Shown here: piece by piece, positions 46,032-57,200 of the stretch | Layout: each line of letters starts with the position of its first letter | How positions within the stretch are numbered: position 1 is the first letter of the stretch | Assembly: GCF_002802965.1 (NCBI RefSeq) | Contig: NZ_NXGA01000001.1 | Span: 1,882,102-1,946,101 of the forward strand | Length of the DNA stretch: 64,000 nucleotides | Reading direction: 5' to 3' | Source: Sporolactobacillus pectinivorans | GTDB taxonomy: Bacteria > Bacillota > Bacilli > Bacillales > Sporolactobacillaceae | The notes under the pieces: generated by a model | What the model was told of the DNA's origin: nothing | Seen by the model: only the letters and a program-made list of their open reading frames with translations | Database searches by the model: none | Translations under genes and position numbers: made by a program

Positions 46032-46916
46032 GTGGCTGCAATTAATGCGAAACTCGTAAAAGAACTGCGCGATTTAACAGGCGCGGGTATCATGGACTGC
46101 AAGCGCGCACTTACTGAAACAGACGGAGATATTAAGAAAGCGATTGATGTACTTCGCGAAAAAGGCGTTGCCAAGGCGGCAAAAAAGTCAAGCCGTATCG
46201 CTGCTGAAGGTCTCTCGGAAATCAAAATCAGCGGTGCCAAGGCCGTCGCTCTGGAAGTCAATTCTGAAACGGATTTTGTGGCAAAAAATGCCGAATTCCA
46301 GGGGTTAATTGATACCCTTGCCACGCATCTTCTGAAGGAAGAGCCTGCAGATGTTGAGACGGCGCTCACACAGTCCCTTGAGGGCACAGGTGAAACGGTT
46401 TCTGAACATATTACTGCAGCTATTGCAAAGATCGGTGAAAAAATATCTCTGCGCCGTTTTACAGTACTCCATAAAAATGATGATGAAACATTTGGCGCAT
46501 ATCTCCACATGGGCGGGCGGATCGCTGCTCTTGTTAAGATCAAGGGCGGGGATGCGGATACCGCTAAGGACGTAGCGATGCATGTTGCTGCGATTAAACC
46601 GCGCTACCTGACAGAAAAAGATATCCCTGAAGATGTCGTGGCCCATGAAAAAGATGTATTGACCAAAGAAGCTTTAGAAGAGGGTAAACCAGCCAATATC
46701 GTTGAGAAAATGATTGTCGGGCGCTTGAAAAAATTCTTTAAGGAAATCTGCCTGCTTGATCAGCCTTTTGTTAAAGACGGCGATATCACAGTCCGTGAAT
46801 TTCTAAAAAGCAAGAATGCCGAAGCCAGTGCGTTTGTTCGCTATGAAGTCGGCGAGGGTATTGAAAAGAAAACAGAAAATTTTGCTGACGAAGTCAAAGC
46901 TCAAATGAAGCAATGA
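46032..46916 (+). CDS. tsf: Elongation factor Ts
   Basis: A 294-residue nucleotide exchange factor for EF-Tu. The N-terminal UBA-like part [20 protein letters not shown] is followed by [19 protein letters not shown]. The [10 protein letters not shown] motif contacts EF-Tu. It starts at GTG 46032 after TAGGAGGA. The usual length in Bacilli is about 293. Confidence 0.97.
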   Translation: MAAINAKLVKELRDLTGAGIMDCKRALTETDGDIKKAIDVLREKGVAKAAKKSSRIAAEGLSEIKISGAKAVALEVNSETDFVAKNAEFQGLIDTLATHLLKEEPADVETALTQSLEGTGETVSEHITAAIAKIGEKISLRRFTVLHKNDDETFGAYLHMGGRIAALVKIKGGDADTAKDVAMHVAAIKPRYLTEKDIPEDVVAHEKDVLTKEALEEGKPANIVEKMIVGRLKKFFKEICLLDQPFVKDGDITVREFLKSKNAEASAFVRYEVGEGIEKKTENFADEVKAQMKQ

Positions 46917-47010
46917 TTTGCGCCTGTAAGTGTGCTGGAAGGCAGCGGTTTTTTATTCGTGTTCCGATGCCAGATGATCACGGCACCTCTGTGAGATAAT
47001 GGATAAACAC

Positions 47011-47041
47011 AATGGGGCACGCTTCACGTGTCCCATTTTTT
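47011..47041 (+). terminator. Terminator upstream of pyrH
   Basis: ATGGGGCACG pairs with CGTGTCCCAT (10 bp with one G-U) around CTTCA, followed by T6. It ends tsf transcripts or attenuates pyrH. The CCCATTT part can instead pair with AAATGGG directly downstream (47031-47048), so two structures compete. Confidence 0.75.
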
Positions 47042-47075
47042 AAAATGGGTGAAATTTGAGAGGGGTAGATTGAGG

Positions 47076-47801
47076 ATGCCGGAAAAGGCAAAATATAAGC
47101 GTGTCATTCTGAAGCTGAGCGGTGAGGCTCTGGCTGGGGCAAGTGGCTTCGGTATAGACCCTAAAATCATCCGTTCAATCACGGAACAGGTGAAAGACGT
47201 TGTTGATCTTAAGGTTGAAGTGGCTATTGTTGTCGGAGCCGGCAATATCTGGCGCGGGAAGACCGGCAGTGAGATGGGAATGGACCGTGCCCAGGCGGAT
47301 TATATGGGCATGCTTGCTACGGTTCTCAATGCTCTGGCTTTACAGGACAGCCTTGAAGGGCTCGGAGTCGAAACGAGAGTTCAGACTTCAATAGAAATGA
47401 GACAGGTCGCCGAACCGTATATTCGCAGACGCGCAATCCGCCATCTTGAAAAGGGCCGTGTTGTCATTTTCGCTGCCGGTACGGGAAATCCTTATTTCTC
47501 GACGGACACGACTGCGGCGCTCCGGGCAGCAGAGATTGAGGCCGATGTCATTCTAATGGCAAAAAATAATGTCGATGGCGTTTATTCGGCGGATCCAAAA
47601 GTAGACAAGAGTGCGAAAAAATATAAAGAGATCTCATACTTGCGTGTATTGAACGAAGGGTTGCAGGTGATGGATTCAACAGCTTCTTCCCTAAGTATGG
47701 ATAATGATATTCCGCTGATTGTCTTTTCATTGTCTGTTGAAGGAAATATCAGACGTGCCGTGATGGGCGAAGATATCGGCACTGTTGTAAAGGGGAGATA
47801 A
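47076..47801 (+). CDS. pyrH: UMP kinase
   Basis: A 241-residue amino-acid-kinase family enzyme phosphorylating UMP to UDP. Motifs: [52 protein letters not shown] and [16 protein letters not shown] 47076 follows GAGGGG at ten bases. GTG 47028 in frame would fall in the terminator hairpin and is rejected; TTG 47070 is possible. Confidence 0.96.
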   Translation: MPEKAKYKRVILKLSGEALAGASGFGIDPKIIRSITEQVKDVVDLKVEVAIVVGAGNIWRGKTGSEMGMDRAQADYMGMLATVLNALALQDSLEGLGVETRVQTSIEMRQVAEPYIRRRAIRHLEKGRVVIFAAGTGNPYFSTDTTAALRAAEIEADVILMAKNNVDGVYSADPKVDKSAKKYKEISYLRVLNEGLQVMDSTASSLSMDNDIPLIVFSLSVEGNIRRAVMGEDIGTVVKGR

Positions 47802-47803
47802 CA

Positions 47804-48364
47804 ATGGCACAAGATGATGTATTGAAAGAAGCAAGGGAACGGATGGAAAAAACGGTCAAATCCTTTCAGCGCGAACTGGTCACGATACGTGCCGGCCGTG
47901 CCAATCCTTCGATTCTGAATAAAGTCACAGTGGAATATTATGGGGCCGAAACACCCCTGAAACAGATCGCAACAATCACAGCCCCTGAACCTAGGCTGCT
48001 GCTTGTTCAGCCGTATGACCGGACGTCAATGGCAAACATTGAACGCGGCATTCTTAAATCCGATCTTGGCATCACGCCGACGAATGACGGAACCGTGATT
48101 CGAATTGCTATTCCACCGCTTACGGAGGAAAGGCGCGCGGAACTTGTAAAAGTGGTACGGAAATTTGCTGAAGAAGCCAAGGTTGCCATTCGGAATGAAC
48201 GTCGTGAAGCAAATGATCAGATTAAAAAGCTTGAAAAAAGTAATGAACTGACAAAAGACGATGTCCGGGAAGCAGAAGATAAAGTTCAAAAACTGACAAA
48301 TGACATCATCAAAAGAGTCGATCAGATTTCATCGGAAAAGGAAAAAGAAATGATGGATATCTAA
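47804..48364 (+). CDS. frr: Ribosome recycling factor
   Basis: A 186-residue factor that with EF-G splits post-termination ribosomes. It has [36 protein letters not shown] and [17 protein letters not shown], all typical. It follows pyrH by two bases with AAGGGGAG upstream, so the two are coupled. The gap to uppS (48365-48450) contains nothing evident. Confidence 0.97.
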   Translation: MAQDDVLKEARERMEKTVKSFQRELVTIRAGRANPSILNKVTVEYYGAETPLKQIATITAPEPRLLLVQPYDRTSMANIERGILKSDLGITPTNDGTVIRIAIPPLTEERRAELVKVVRKFAEEAKVAIRNERREANDQIKKLEKSNELTKDDVREAEDKVQKLTNDIIKRVDQISSEKEKEMMDI

Positions 48365-48450
48365 TGATCGCAGAATCCTGGTTTCGTTAAGGACCTGAAG
48401 TTACGGGCAACTTTATGAAAACAGATTTCAGGGCAGCAATTGGGGGATAA

Positions 48451-49245
48451 ATGATGCTTGGAAAATTTTCCTTTTTAAAAAACGGAAAATCGGAAAAAAA
48501 GGAGCAGGTTTTCAGTGATGCTCACAGGGTACCGGAGCATGTAGCCATCATCATGGATGGCAATGGGCGCTGGGCGCAGCGGAGAGGTCTGCCAAGAATA
48601 GCCGGGCATCGCGAAGCTCTGAAAACAATAAAAAAAATAACCAACGAAGCGCAGCGCTTGGGTGTTAAAGTGCTTACGCTATACGCTTTTTCAACAGAAA
48701 ATTGGAAACGCCCAAAAACGGAAGTTGAATTTCTGATGAAGCTCCCTGAGCAATTTCTCAATTCTTACTTGGTGGAACTGATCGAAAACAATGTCCAGGT
48801 GCGTGTGATGGGAGACATGGCACGTATTCCTGCCCACACAATCCGCGCTGTGAATCAGGCCATTGAAAAAACAAAGAAAAACAGTGGACTGGTGCTCAAC
48901 TTTGCTCTAAACTACGGAAGCCATGCTGAAATCGTCGAAGCTGTCAGATCATTGGTTCGGGACGCGCTAGACCATAAAATAGAACCTGATTCCATTGATG
49001 AGCAGTTACTGTCAGAAAGAATGCTCAGCCCTTTGCTTCCAGATCCGGATCTGTTAATTCGTACTGGAGGTGAAATCCGTCTCAGTAATTTTATGCTCTG
49101 GCAGATGGCTTACACAGAATTATACTTTACTGAGATTTATTGGCCTGATTTTAGTGAATCCGATCTGAGAACGGCTATTTTTGAGTTTTCGACCAGGCAG
49201 AGAAGATACGGGGGAATCAAGGAAGAAAGGAACGGAGATAAGTGA
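48451..49245 (+). CDS. uppS: Undecaprenyl diphosphate synthase
   Basis: A 264-residue cis-prenyltransferase making the C55 lipid carrier for peptidoglycan and teichoic acid. The catalytic Asp is in AIIMDGNGRWAQRRGLPRIA, followed by GHREA, LTLYAFSTENWKRP and the end signature DLLIRTGGEIRLSNFMLWQM. GGGGGAT lies before ATG 48451; ATG 48454 is also possible. It overlaps cdsA. Confidence 0.96.
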   Translation: MMLGKFSFLKNGKSEKKEQVFSDAHRVPEHVAIIMDGNGRWAQRRGLPRIAGHREALKTIKKITNEAQRLGVKVLTLYAFSTENWKRPKTEVEFLMKLPEQFLNSYLVELIENNVQVRVMGDMARIPAHTIRAVNQAIEKTKKNSGLVLNFALNYGSHAEIVEAVRSLVRDALDHKIEPDSIDEQLLSERMLSPLLPDPDLLIRTGGEIRLSNFMLWQMAYTELYFTEIYWPDFSESDLRTAIFEFSTRQRRYGGIKEERNGDK

Positions 49246-50036
49246 AACAGCGGATTGTTACGGGATTTATTGCAGGAGCTGCATACCTTGCTTTTTTGTT
49301 TATTGGCTCTTTTCCATTTTCAATATTTGCTGCTGCCATTGCCGTAATTGCGTTTATGGAATTGACGGCAATGAAAAAGATACCATTTTTCTCCCCTGGG
49401 GTTCTTGCAGGTGCACTGGCTGTTGCGGTAAACGTACTTTCCGCCCCATTTATCGAGGGCCCTGGATTCATTCAGTTTGTCATCAGATTATTGATTGTCC
49501 TCATTTTATGCTTACTATGCATTGTAGTCTTTTCAAGAAACCAGTTTCAGGTTGAAGAAGCTTCTTATATTTTTTTGTCGGTATTTTACATAAGTCTACC
49601 GTTTTCTCTGCTTGTTCACTTACGGCTGGAGAGTCTGGTCACTGTCCTTTTTGTACAAATCACGATATGGGCAACGGACAGCGGTGCATATTTTGCCGGA
49701 AGAATACTGGGGCGTCACAAACTTGCTCCGCACATCAGCCCGAAGAAAACAATTGAAGGTTCAGTAGGCGCTGTTCTGACCGCGCTGGCCGCGGTTCTTA
49801 TTTTCCAGGCAGTTGTCCGTAGCCCGGTATTCTCCTCGTGGGGCATGCTTTTGGCCGCAGCTTTCGTTATATCCATTTTGGGACAGATGGGGGATCTTGC
49901 CGAATCGGCAATTAAACGGTTTTTCGGGGTGAAGGATTCTGGGACTCTTTTACCGGGGCACGGGGGGCTTCTCGACCGGTTTGACAGCCTGATTTTCGTT
50001 CTTCCCATTCTGTATTTAATGGGCATGATCCGCTGA
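49242..50036 (+). CDS. cdsA: Phosphatidate cytidylyltransferase
   Basis: A 264-residue integral membrane enzyme forming CDP-diacylglycerol from phosphatidate and CTP. About seven hydrophobic segments are visible. The family signature SAIKRFFGVKDSGTLLPGHG followed by GLLDRFDSL lies near the C-terminus, preceded by ATDSGAYFAGRILGRHKLAP. It starts at GTG 49242 with GGAGATA close upstream, overlapping uppS by four bases. Confidence 0.95.
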   Translation: MKQRIVTGFIAGAAYLAFLFIGSFPFSIFAAAIAVIAFMELTAMKKIPFFSPGVLAGALAVAVNVLSAPFIEGPGFIQFVIRLLIVLILCLLCIVVFSRNQFQVEEASYIFLSVFYISLPFSLLVHLRLESLVTVLFVQITIWATDSGAYFAGRILGRHKLAPHISPKKTIEGSVGAVLTALAAVLIFQAVVRSPVFSSWGMLLAAAFVISILGQMGDLAESAIKRFFGVKDSGTLLPGHGGLLDRFDSLIFVLPILYLMGMIR

Positions 50037-50054
50037 TATGAGGGAGGCATTGTT

Positions 50055-51203
50055 TTGAAACATATTAGTTTGCTTGGTGCGACCGGTTCGGTGGGTACTC
50101 AAACACTGGCTGTGGTTCGTGAACACCCCGACCAATTTTCGGTTTCTGCATTTGCATTTGGTGAAAACGTTCAGACAGCTCTCCCGTTGATCCGGGAGTT
50201 CGGCCCTAAATTAGTTGCAGTTAAAAATAAGGAAACAGCTGAACGGATCCGTAATCAGATTGACGGAAGGATTAAAATCGTTTACGGCTTGGACGGCATG
50301 ATCGAAGCTGCTGTTTTTCCGGACAGCGACATGCTGGTCAATGCAGTGCTCGGCAGCATCGGCCTGGAGCCGACACTTGCCGCCATTGAAGCAGGGAAAA
50401 CGATTGGTCTTGCAAACAAAGAGACACTGGTCACTGCAGGCCATTTAGTTATGAAACGGGCCGAAAAATTCGGTGTGCAGATTCTTCCGATAGACAGTGA
50501 GCACTCAGCTATTTTTCAGTCCCTCAAGGGGCAGGACAGAACGGCGCTGTCGCGACTGATTCTAACAGCATCGGGAGGTGCTTTTCGGGATAGAACCCGA
50601 GCGGAGCTGAAGTATGTGACTGCGGCTGACGCAGTGAAGCATCCCAACTGGTCCATGGGAGCCAAGATCACTGTCGATACTTCAACTATGATGAATAAAG
50701 GATTGGAAGTCATAGAGGCGCACTGGCTTTTTGACGTGCCGTATGACCGGATCGATACGGTTATCCACAGAGAGAGTATTGTTCATTCCCTGGTCGAATA
50801 TGATGATCATAGTATGATCGCCCAACTTGGCCTTCCAAGCATGCTGGTCCCGATTCAATATGCCCTCTCATATCCCTCAAGACTTGAATTGAAGCAGACA
50901 AAAAGGTTAAACTTATGGGAAACGGGAACGCTTCATTTCCAAAAAGTGGACACTGTAAGATTTCCTGCTGTGAAGCTGGCTTATGAAGCCGGGAAGGCGG
51001 GAGGTTCAATGCCTACTGTTCTTAATGCAGCAAATGAAACGGCTGTTGACCTGTTTCTGGAAGGTCGGATCAAGTTTCTTGAGATAGAGCCACTTGTGAA
51101 AAATGCGCTTGATCACCATGATTTGATTCCGGAGCCCAGTCTCGAAATGATTGAAGAAACGGACAGGCGGACGCGTGAATTTGTACGATCACTTGTTAAA
51201 TAA
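50055..51203 (+). CDS. dxr: 1-deoxy-D-xylulose 5-phosphate reductoisomerase
   Basis: A 382-residue enzyme forming MEP in the non-mevalonate isoprenoid pathway, using NADPH and a divalent metal. NADPH site: [16 protein letters not shown]. Metal and substrate residues lie in [20 protein letters not shown] and [20 protein letters not shown]. It starts at TTG 50055, seven bases after AGGGAGG. It supplies precursor for the product of the neighbouring uppS. Confidence 0.96.
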   Translation: MKHISLLGATGSVGTQTLAVVREHPDQFSVSAFAFGENVQTALPLIREFGPKLVAVKNKETAERIRNQIDGRIKIVYGLDGMIEAAVFPDSDMLVNAVLGSIGLEPTLAAIEAGKTIGLANKETLVTAGHLVMKRAEKFGVQILPIDSEHSAIFQSLKGQDRTALSRLILTASGGAFRDRTRAELKYVTAADAVKHPNWSMGAKITVDTSTMMNKGLEVIEAHWLFDVPYDRIDTVIHRESIVHSLVEYDDHSMIAQLGLPSMLVPIQYALSYPSRLELKQTKRLNLWETGTLHFQKVDTVRFPAVKLAYEAGKAGGSMPTVLNAANETAVDLFLEGRIKFLEIEPLVKNALDHHDLIPEPSLEMIEETDRRTREFVRSLVK

Positions 51204-51226
51204 AATAGGATCAGGGGTGAACGATT

Positions 51227-52492
51227 GTGGAGACTTTGATCGTTGTCGTGATTATTTTCGGATTGCTCGTATCGATCCACGAGCTTGGACATCTTGTTGT
51301 TGCTAAGAGAAGCGGCATTTTGTGCCGCGAATATGCCATCGGATTCGGTCCGAAAATTTTCTCAGTCAAAAAAGGCGAGACCGTTTATACGCTGCGTCTT
51401 CTCCCGATCGGCGGTTATGTGCGGATGGCGGGGGAAGATCCTGAAATTGTTGAAATCAAACCAGGACAGCATATCGGTTTGTACTTTGACCAGAGCGGAA
51501 AAGTCAACCGGCTGATTGCCGACCATCTGGAAAAATATCCTCAGGCACGTTTTCTTACTGTTGAACATTGCGATCTCGAAAAAGATCTTTATATATCCGG
51601 ATACGAAGAGGAGAACAGCCCCCTCGTCCGTTATGAACTAGATCGGAAAGCCACTTATGTTGCTGACAATCAGGATTTTCAGATTGCGCCGCTCGACAGG
51701 CAGTTTGCATCGAAGTCGCTCCTCAAAAGGTTTCTGACTATTTTTGCCGGGCCATTCATGAATCTCGTGCTTGCGGTGGTCGTATTTATTATTTTCTACA
51801 GTATTCAGGGTGTGCCTTCTGATGCCCCGAAACTTGGTGAATTGATTAACGGTTATCCGGCACAGAAAGCCGGGCTGCTGGCAAATGATAAAGTGCTTCA
51901 GATTGATCAACAGAAAATCGTCAGCTGGAATGATATCGTCAGCTATGTTCAAAAACATCCGAAAGAAAAAATGACCTTCACCATTGACCGCAATGGGCAC
52001 GTAAGCCGTGTCAGCCTCGTTTCAGATCAACGCAATGGTCAGGTAAAGGGCACGAAAGAAGGCCTAATCGGCGCTTACGGACCGACACTGCATTCCATTC
52101 CTGCTTCTGTTGTGGCCGGGGTGAAACAAACGGGTTACTGGATCACAACAGAGCTGGACGGGCTTAAGACGATGGTTACCGGTGGATTTAATTTGAACGA
52201 CCTGGCAGGGCCGGCACGCATGTATCAAATGACCGGCGAGGTTGTCCATCAGGGGCTCGTGCTCGTACTAAACTGGGCCGCTTTTCTAAGCGTCAATCTG
52301 GCTGTCATTAACCTTCTTCCGCTTCCCGCATTGGACGGTGGTCGCCTGATGTTTTTGATTATTGAAGCATTGAGAGGAAAGCCTGTCGAACCCCAGAAAG
52401 AAGCTTTGGTTCACTTTATCGGCTTTGCATTTCTGATGTTGCTCATGCTTCTTGTAACCTGGAATGATCTACAAAACATTTTTATGCGATAA
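51227..52492 (+). CDS. rasP: Site-2 intramembrane metalloprotease RasP (RseP family)
   Basis: A 421-residue membrane protease that cleaves anti-sigma factors and signal peptides in Bacilli. The zinc site is His18-Glu19-x-x-His22 (VSIHELGHLVV) in the first membrane helix; the third ligand region is LLPLPALDGGRLMF near residue 365. One PDZ domain spans about 185-270 (DAPKLGELINGYPAQKAGLL). It starts at GTG 51227. The length equals that of B. subtilis RasP. Confidence 0.95.
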   Translation: METLIVVVIIFGLLVSIHELGHLVVAKRSGILCREYAIGFGPKIFSVKKGETVYTLRLLPIGGYVRMAGEDPEIVEIKPGQHIGLYFDQSGKVNRLIADHLEKYPQARFLTVEHCDLEKDLYISGYEEENSPLVRYELDRKATYVADNQDFQIAPLDRQFASKSLLKRFLTIFAGPFMNLVLAVVVFIIFYSIQGVPSDAPKLGELINGYPAQKAGLLANDKVLQIDQQKIVSWNDIVSYVQKHPKEKMTFTIDRNGHVSRVSLVSDQRNGQVKGTKEGLIGAYGPTLHSIPASVVAGVKQTGYWITTELDGLKTMVTGGFNLNDLAGPARMYQMTGEVVHQGLVLVLNWAAFLSVNLAVINLLPLPALDGGRLMFLIIEALRGKPVEPQKEALVHFIGFAFLMLLMLLVTWNDLQNIFMR

Positions 52493-52533
52493 TACGATAA
52501 CAATCATTGATCTGATAATATGAGGTGCTATAC

Positions 52534-54183
52534 ATGAGACAAAGCCAAATGTTTATCCCGACTCTAAAAGAAGTGCCGTCTGATGCGGAATCAGCCAGCC
52601 ATCAATTTCTGTTGCGCGGTGGTTTCATCAGGCAGAATGCAGCCGGAATTTATTCATATCTGCCTCTGGGCTATAAAATTATTAAAAAAATTGAGGCAAT
52701 CATCCGTGAAGAGATGGATCGTACGGGTGCCCAGGAACTGCTGATGCCGGCGATGCAGCCGGCCGAGCTGTGGCACGAGTCCGGACGCTGGGATGTCTAC
52801 GGCCCTGAACTGATGAGGCTGAAAGACCGGCACGGACGGTATTTTGCAATGGGGGCAACCGGCGAGGAGCTGGTTACAAGCCTGGTACGCGATTCGCTTA
52901 ATTCCTACAAAAAACTACCGATGAGTGTCTACCAGATTCAGACCAAATATAGGGACGAAAAGCGGCCGCGTTTCGGTTTGCTGCGAGGCCGAGAGTTTAT
53001 CATGAAGGATGCCTACTCTTTCCATGCAACCGAAGAGAGCCTTGATGAAGCCTATTGGAAAATGTTTCAGGCCTATAAAAATGTTTTCGAAAGATGTGGC
53101 CTGAAATTTCGGGCTGTGCTGGCTGACTCTGGCGCGATGGGCGGAAAAGACACACACGAATTTCAGGCACTTGCTGAAATAGGTGAGGATACGATTGCCT
53201 ATTCAGATCAGTCTGATTTTGCGGCGAATCTCGAAATGGCACCGGTTGTCACGCGAAAAAATTCTTCTGAACGCAAAATTCTGCCGCTGGAGAAAAAATC
53301 AGGAAAAACGACAGTTTCCAATGATCGAATGATTTCAGCCAGATGGTTTAAGACGCGGGTCGAGACTATTCTTGTCTTCCTGAAAGCCTCTGATGAAGTG
53401 AATGATGTCAAGGTCAAGAATCTGCTTGGCACTGACCTGGTTGAGCCTTTGAAGAGTGAGCATACACCGGATGCACTGCAAGCTGCTGAAGGTGTCCGGA
53501 TTTTGGCAGATCAGGAACTCCTTTCGCTTTCACAGGCTGAATTTTACAATGAAGCAGAAGATATGACATACAGTAATGTCGATTCGGAACGGGATCTGCA
53601 TGTGGAAAAATTTGCGGATCTGCGATTTGTTAAAGAAGGAGACCCGTCACCGGATGGGAAAGGAACGATCCAATTTGCCAAGGGTATCGAGATCGGCCAG
53701 GTGTTCAAGCTTGGTACAAAGTATTCGGAGACGATGGGCGCTCTCTTCCTTGACGAGGAGGGGAAAAACAAACCTCTGATTATGGGGTGTTACGGGATCG
53801 GTATATCACGGACACTTTCGGCAATCTGCGAGCAATATCATGATGAAAAAGGATTGATCTGGCCTAAATCTCTGGCGCCCTTTGATGTCCATCTAATCAC
53901 GGTTAATCCAAAGAACGACGAACAATCAGCTTTGTCCAAAAAACTCTACGGTGAACTGTCCGGCCACGGTTTTGATGTCTTATGGGATGACCGCAGGGAG
54001 CGTCCGGGTGTTAAATTCGCCGACAGCGAACTGATCGGCTGCCCTGTACAAATTGTGGTCGGGAAGAAGGCTGGAGATTCAATTATTGAGATCGGTTCAA
54101 GAAAGGGACAGGCTGCAGGAAGAAAAGAAATTCAGACGGACGGACTTACCGGAGCCGTAGCGGAATTGCTGAGCCAATTGTAA
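52534..54183 (+). CDS. proS: Prolyl-tRNA synthetase, bacterial type with reduced insertion domain
   Basis: A 549-residue class II synthetase charging tRNA-Pro. Motif 2 and 3 regions are seen in YRDEKRPRFGLLRGREF, IMKDAYSFH and MGCYGIGISRTLSA; the anticodon-binding C-terminal domain has VLWDDRRERPGVKFADSEL. The editing insert between AANLEMAPVV (residue 230 on) and GDPSPDGKG (about 369) is about 30 residues shorter than in E. coli ProRS as I recall it. It lacks the Gly-rich GxxxP loop used to clear misacylated Ala-tRNA. ATG 52534 follows GAGGTG. Confidence 0.95.
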   Translation: MRQSQMFIPTLKEVPSDAESASHQFLLRGGFIRQNAAGIYSYLPLGYKIIKKIEAIIREEMDRTGAQELLMPAMQPAELWHESGRWDVYGPELMRLKDRHGRYFAMGATGEELVTSLVRDSLNSYKKLPMSVYQIQTKYRDEKRPRFGLLRGREFIMKDAYSFHATEESLDEAYWKMFQAYKNVFERCGLKFRAVLADSGAMGGKDTHEFQALAEIGEDTIAYSDQSDFAANLEMAPVVTRKNSSERKILPLEKKSGKTTVSNDRMISARWFKTRVETILVFLKASDEVNDVKVKNLLGTDLVEPLKSEHTPDALQAAEGVRILADQELLSLSQAEFYNEAEDMTYSNVDSERDLHVEKFADLRFVKEGDPSPDGKGTIQFAKGIEIGQVFKLGTKYSETMGALFLDEEGKNKPLIMGCYGIGISRTLSAICEQYHDEKGLIWPKSLAPFDVHLITVNPKNDEQSALSKKLYGELSGHGFDVLWDDRRERPGVKFADSELIGCPVQIVVGKKAGDSIIEIGSRKGQAAGRKEIQTDGLTGAVAELLSQL

Positions 54184-54201
54184 TACCGGCATTTTTTGGA
54201 G

Positions 54202-54233
54202 AAGGGAAGCCGCGCTGCATCCCTTTTTTTTTT
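54202..54233 (+). terminator. Terminator between proS and polC
   Basis: AAGGGA pairs with TCCCTT, extended inward past one A-A mismatch by GC/GC, with a hexanucleotide loop and a run of ten T. It separates the rasP-proS transcript from polC. No convincing polC promoter is seen in 54234-54291. Confidence 0.8.
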
Positions 54234-54291
54234 CATCTGGCCGTCCCTTATCTTTTTTTAGTAGAATGATAGTGAAAGGAGATGCCGACAG

Positions 54292-57200
54292 ATGGCGGAA
54301 TCACAGACAAAATCATCTAAATGGTCCATTCTGCTGCAGCAGATTGAGGCTCCGGATGAATGGATCTCAAAATTTTTTCAGAACGGTGAAATTGAAAAAT
54401 TAACTGTGTTTCGTACGGAACGGCGCTGGCATTTTGATTTTCTGGTCGACCATGTCCTGCCGCTGCAGGTTTATGAATGGCTGGAAAACAGCCTGAACAA
54501 ACACTTTCAAGCCGTGGTATCCAGCCTGAATTTTTCTATCCAAACCCGGTCAGATGAAGGTTCGGCTGAAAAAATTAAAGAGTACTGGCCATCCGTCCGA
54601 AGCAGGCTCTCTGATACATTTCCCGCGATGAAAACTTGCTTATCAGAGCAAAATCCGGAAGCTGAAGGTAAGCAACTCATCCTATCCGCTACGAATGAAA
54701 CGGAAGCGGGGCTGATGAAGCGCAAGCTCCCCCATCCTCTGAATGAACAATTGCGGAGCCTTGGCTTTCCTCCCTTCTCGCTTGAAGTCAAAATTGATCA
54801 GGATAGCAAATCAAAAGCGTATGATTCATTCGTCCGTCAGAAAGAACAGGAAGATCATCAGAAAGTGCTGCAGGCGATGATGGAGCGCGAAAAAAATAAG
54901 GAAGAATCTGAGAACGCGCCAAGCGGCCCTTTTAAAGTTGGCTATGATATCCATGATGATCCGGTGCCAATCGAAACGATACAGGATGAAGAGCGCCGCG
55001 TCACCATTCAGGGTTACGTTTTTGACAGTGAAACACGCGAGCTGAGAAGCGGGCGCACCTTGCTTCTGTTCAAGATGACAGATTATACGGATTCACTGAT
55101 GGTCAAGGTTTTCTCACGGGATAAAGAGGACGCGGCTAAGTTCCAGAACCTCAACAAGGGTATGTGGGTCAAAGTCCGCGGGGGCGTGCAAAATGACAGC
55201 TTTGTGCGTGACTTGGTGATGATTGCGAATGACGTTGAAGAAATCCAGCCCGTTAAAAAAGAGGACCATGCTCCTGATGGCGAGAAGCGTGTGGAATTGC
55301 ACGCGCATACAGTCATGAGCCAAATGGATGCAGTGGTTACGGCAACCGCGCTTGTCAAAAGGGCGAAAGAGTGGGGGCACCGGGCAATAGCGATTACCGA
55401 TCATGGTGTGGCCCAGTCTTTCCCGGAAGCCTATTCAGCAGGGCAGAAATTCGGTGTTAAAGTGCTGTATGGTGTTGAGGCCAATATGATTGATGACGGC
55501 ATCCCGATTGCCTATAATCTGGATCACCGGCTGCTTTCGGAAGATACATATGTTGTGTTTGACGTGGAAACAACCGGGCTTTCTGCAGTTTATGATACCA
55601 TCATCGAACTGGCGGCAGTTAGAATAAAGAACGGTGAAGTGATTGAAAAATTCGATCGCTTTGCGAATCCGCACCATCCGCTCCCGAAAAAGATCATCGA
55701 GCTGACAAGCATTACCGATGAAATGCTGGCGGATGCCCCGGACGCAGATGAGGTCATCACAGCATTCAGAGACTTTGCCGGTGACGCCATCCTTGTTGCC
55801 CATAATGCAACATTTGACATGGGGTTCCTGAATACCGGCTATAAAAAAATGGGGTTTGAGAGGGCATTAAATCCGGTGATCGATACACTGGAACTCGGGC
55901 GCTTTCTGTATCCCGAGTTTAAAAATCACAAACTTGATACCCTTTGCAAGGCTTTTAATATTGAGCTGACGCATCATCACCGGGCTATTTATGATACGGA
56001 GGCGACAGGGTATCTAGCATGGAAGATGCTGAAAGATGCGGCTGAAAAGGGCATGCAATATCATGATCAGCTGAATGATAATCTAGGCAAAGGTAACATG
56101 GACCGTATTCGTCCTTCACATATTATTTTACTGGTGAAAAATCATATAGGTCTGAAAAACCTGTATAAATTAGTTTCACTTGCCCATGTTAAATATTTTT
56201 ACCGTGTGCCGAGAATTCCCCGTTCAATTCTGAACAAGTATCGTGAAGGGCTGATCGTCGGATCGGGTTGCGATAAAGGGGAATTATTCGAGACGATGAT
56301 GGAGAAATCCTCTGAGCAGGCCGAAAAAGTCGCCGAATTCTATGACTATATTGAAATCCAGCCGCCGTCGAATTATATGCATCTTGTTGAAAAAGGAATT
56401 GTGCGCGATGAACTGGCCCTTAAAGATGTCATGACAAAACTGGTTCGTCTGGGCGAGAAGTTGGATAAACCGGTTGTTGCGACGGGCGATGTCCACTATC
56501 TGGATGAACATGACCGGATTTACCGGAAGATCCTGATTTCGTCGCAGGCTGGCAATCCACTCAACCGCCAGACACAGCCCAATGTCCATTTCAGGACAAC
56601 GGATGAGATGCTGAAGTGCATGAACTTTTTGGGTGAGGAAAAAGCGAAGGAAGTTGTTGTGACGAATCCCAACGCCATCGCTGATTCCATTGAAGCTGTG
56701 CTTCCTGTTAAAGATAAGCTCTACACGCCAACCATTGACGGAGCGGAAGATGAAGTCAAAGAGAAAACGTATGCGCGGGCGCATCTGCTTTACGGAGACA
56801 AGCTGCCTGATATTATGGAAAAAAGGCTGGCGAAGGAATTAAAAAGCATTATTGGCAATGGATTTTCTGTTATTTATCTGATCGCGCATAAACTGGTCAA
56901 AAAATCGCTGTCTGACGGTTATTTGGTCGGATCGCGAGGATCCGTAGGTTCTTCGCTTGTCGCGACGATGCTGGAAATTACGGAAGTCAATCCGCTGCCT
57001 CCGCATTATCTTTGCCCGAAATGTCATCATGTGGAGTTTTTTACAGACGGGTCGGTTGCCTGCGGGTTTGATCTGCCCGATAAAAACTGCCCGGAATGCG
57101 GCACAGTGATGAAAAAAGACGGACATGACATCCCCTTTGAAACTTTTCTTGGATTCAAGGGAGACAAGGTGCCGGATATTGATCTGAATTTTTCTGGGGA

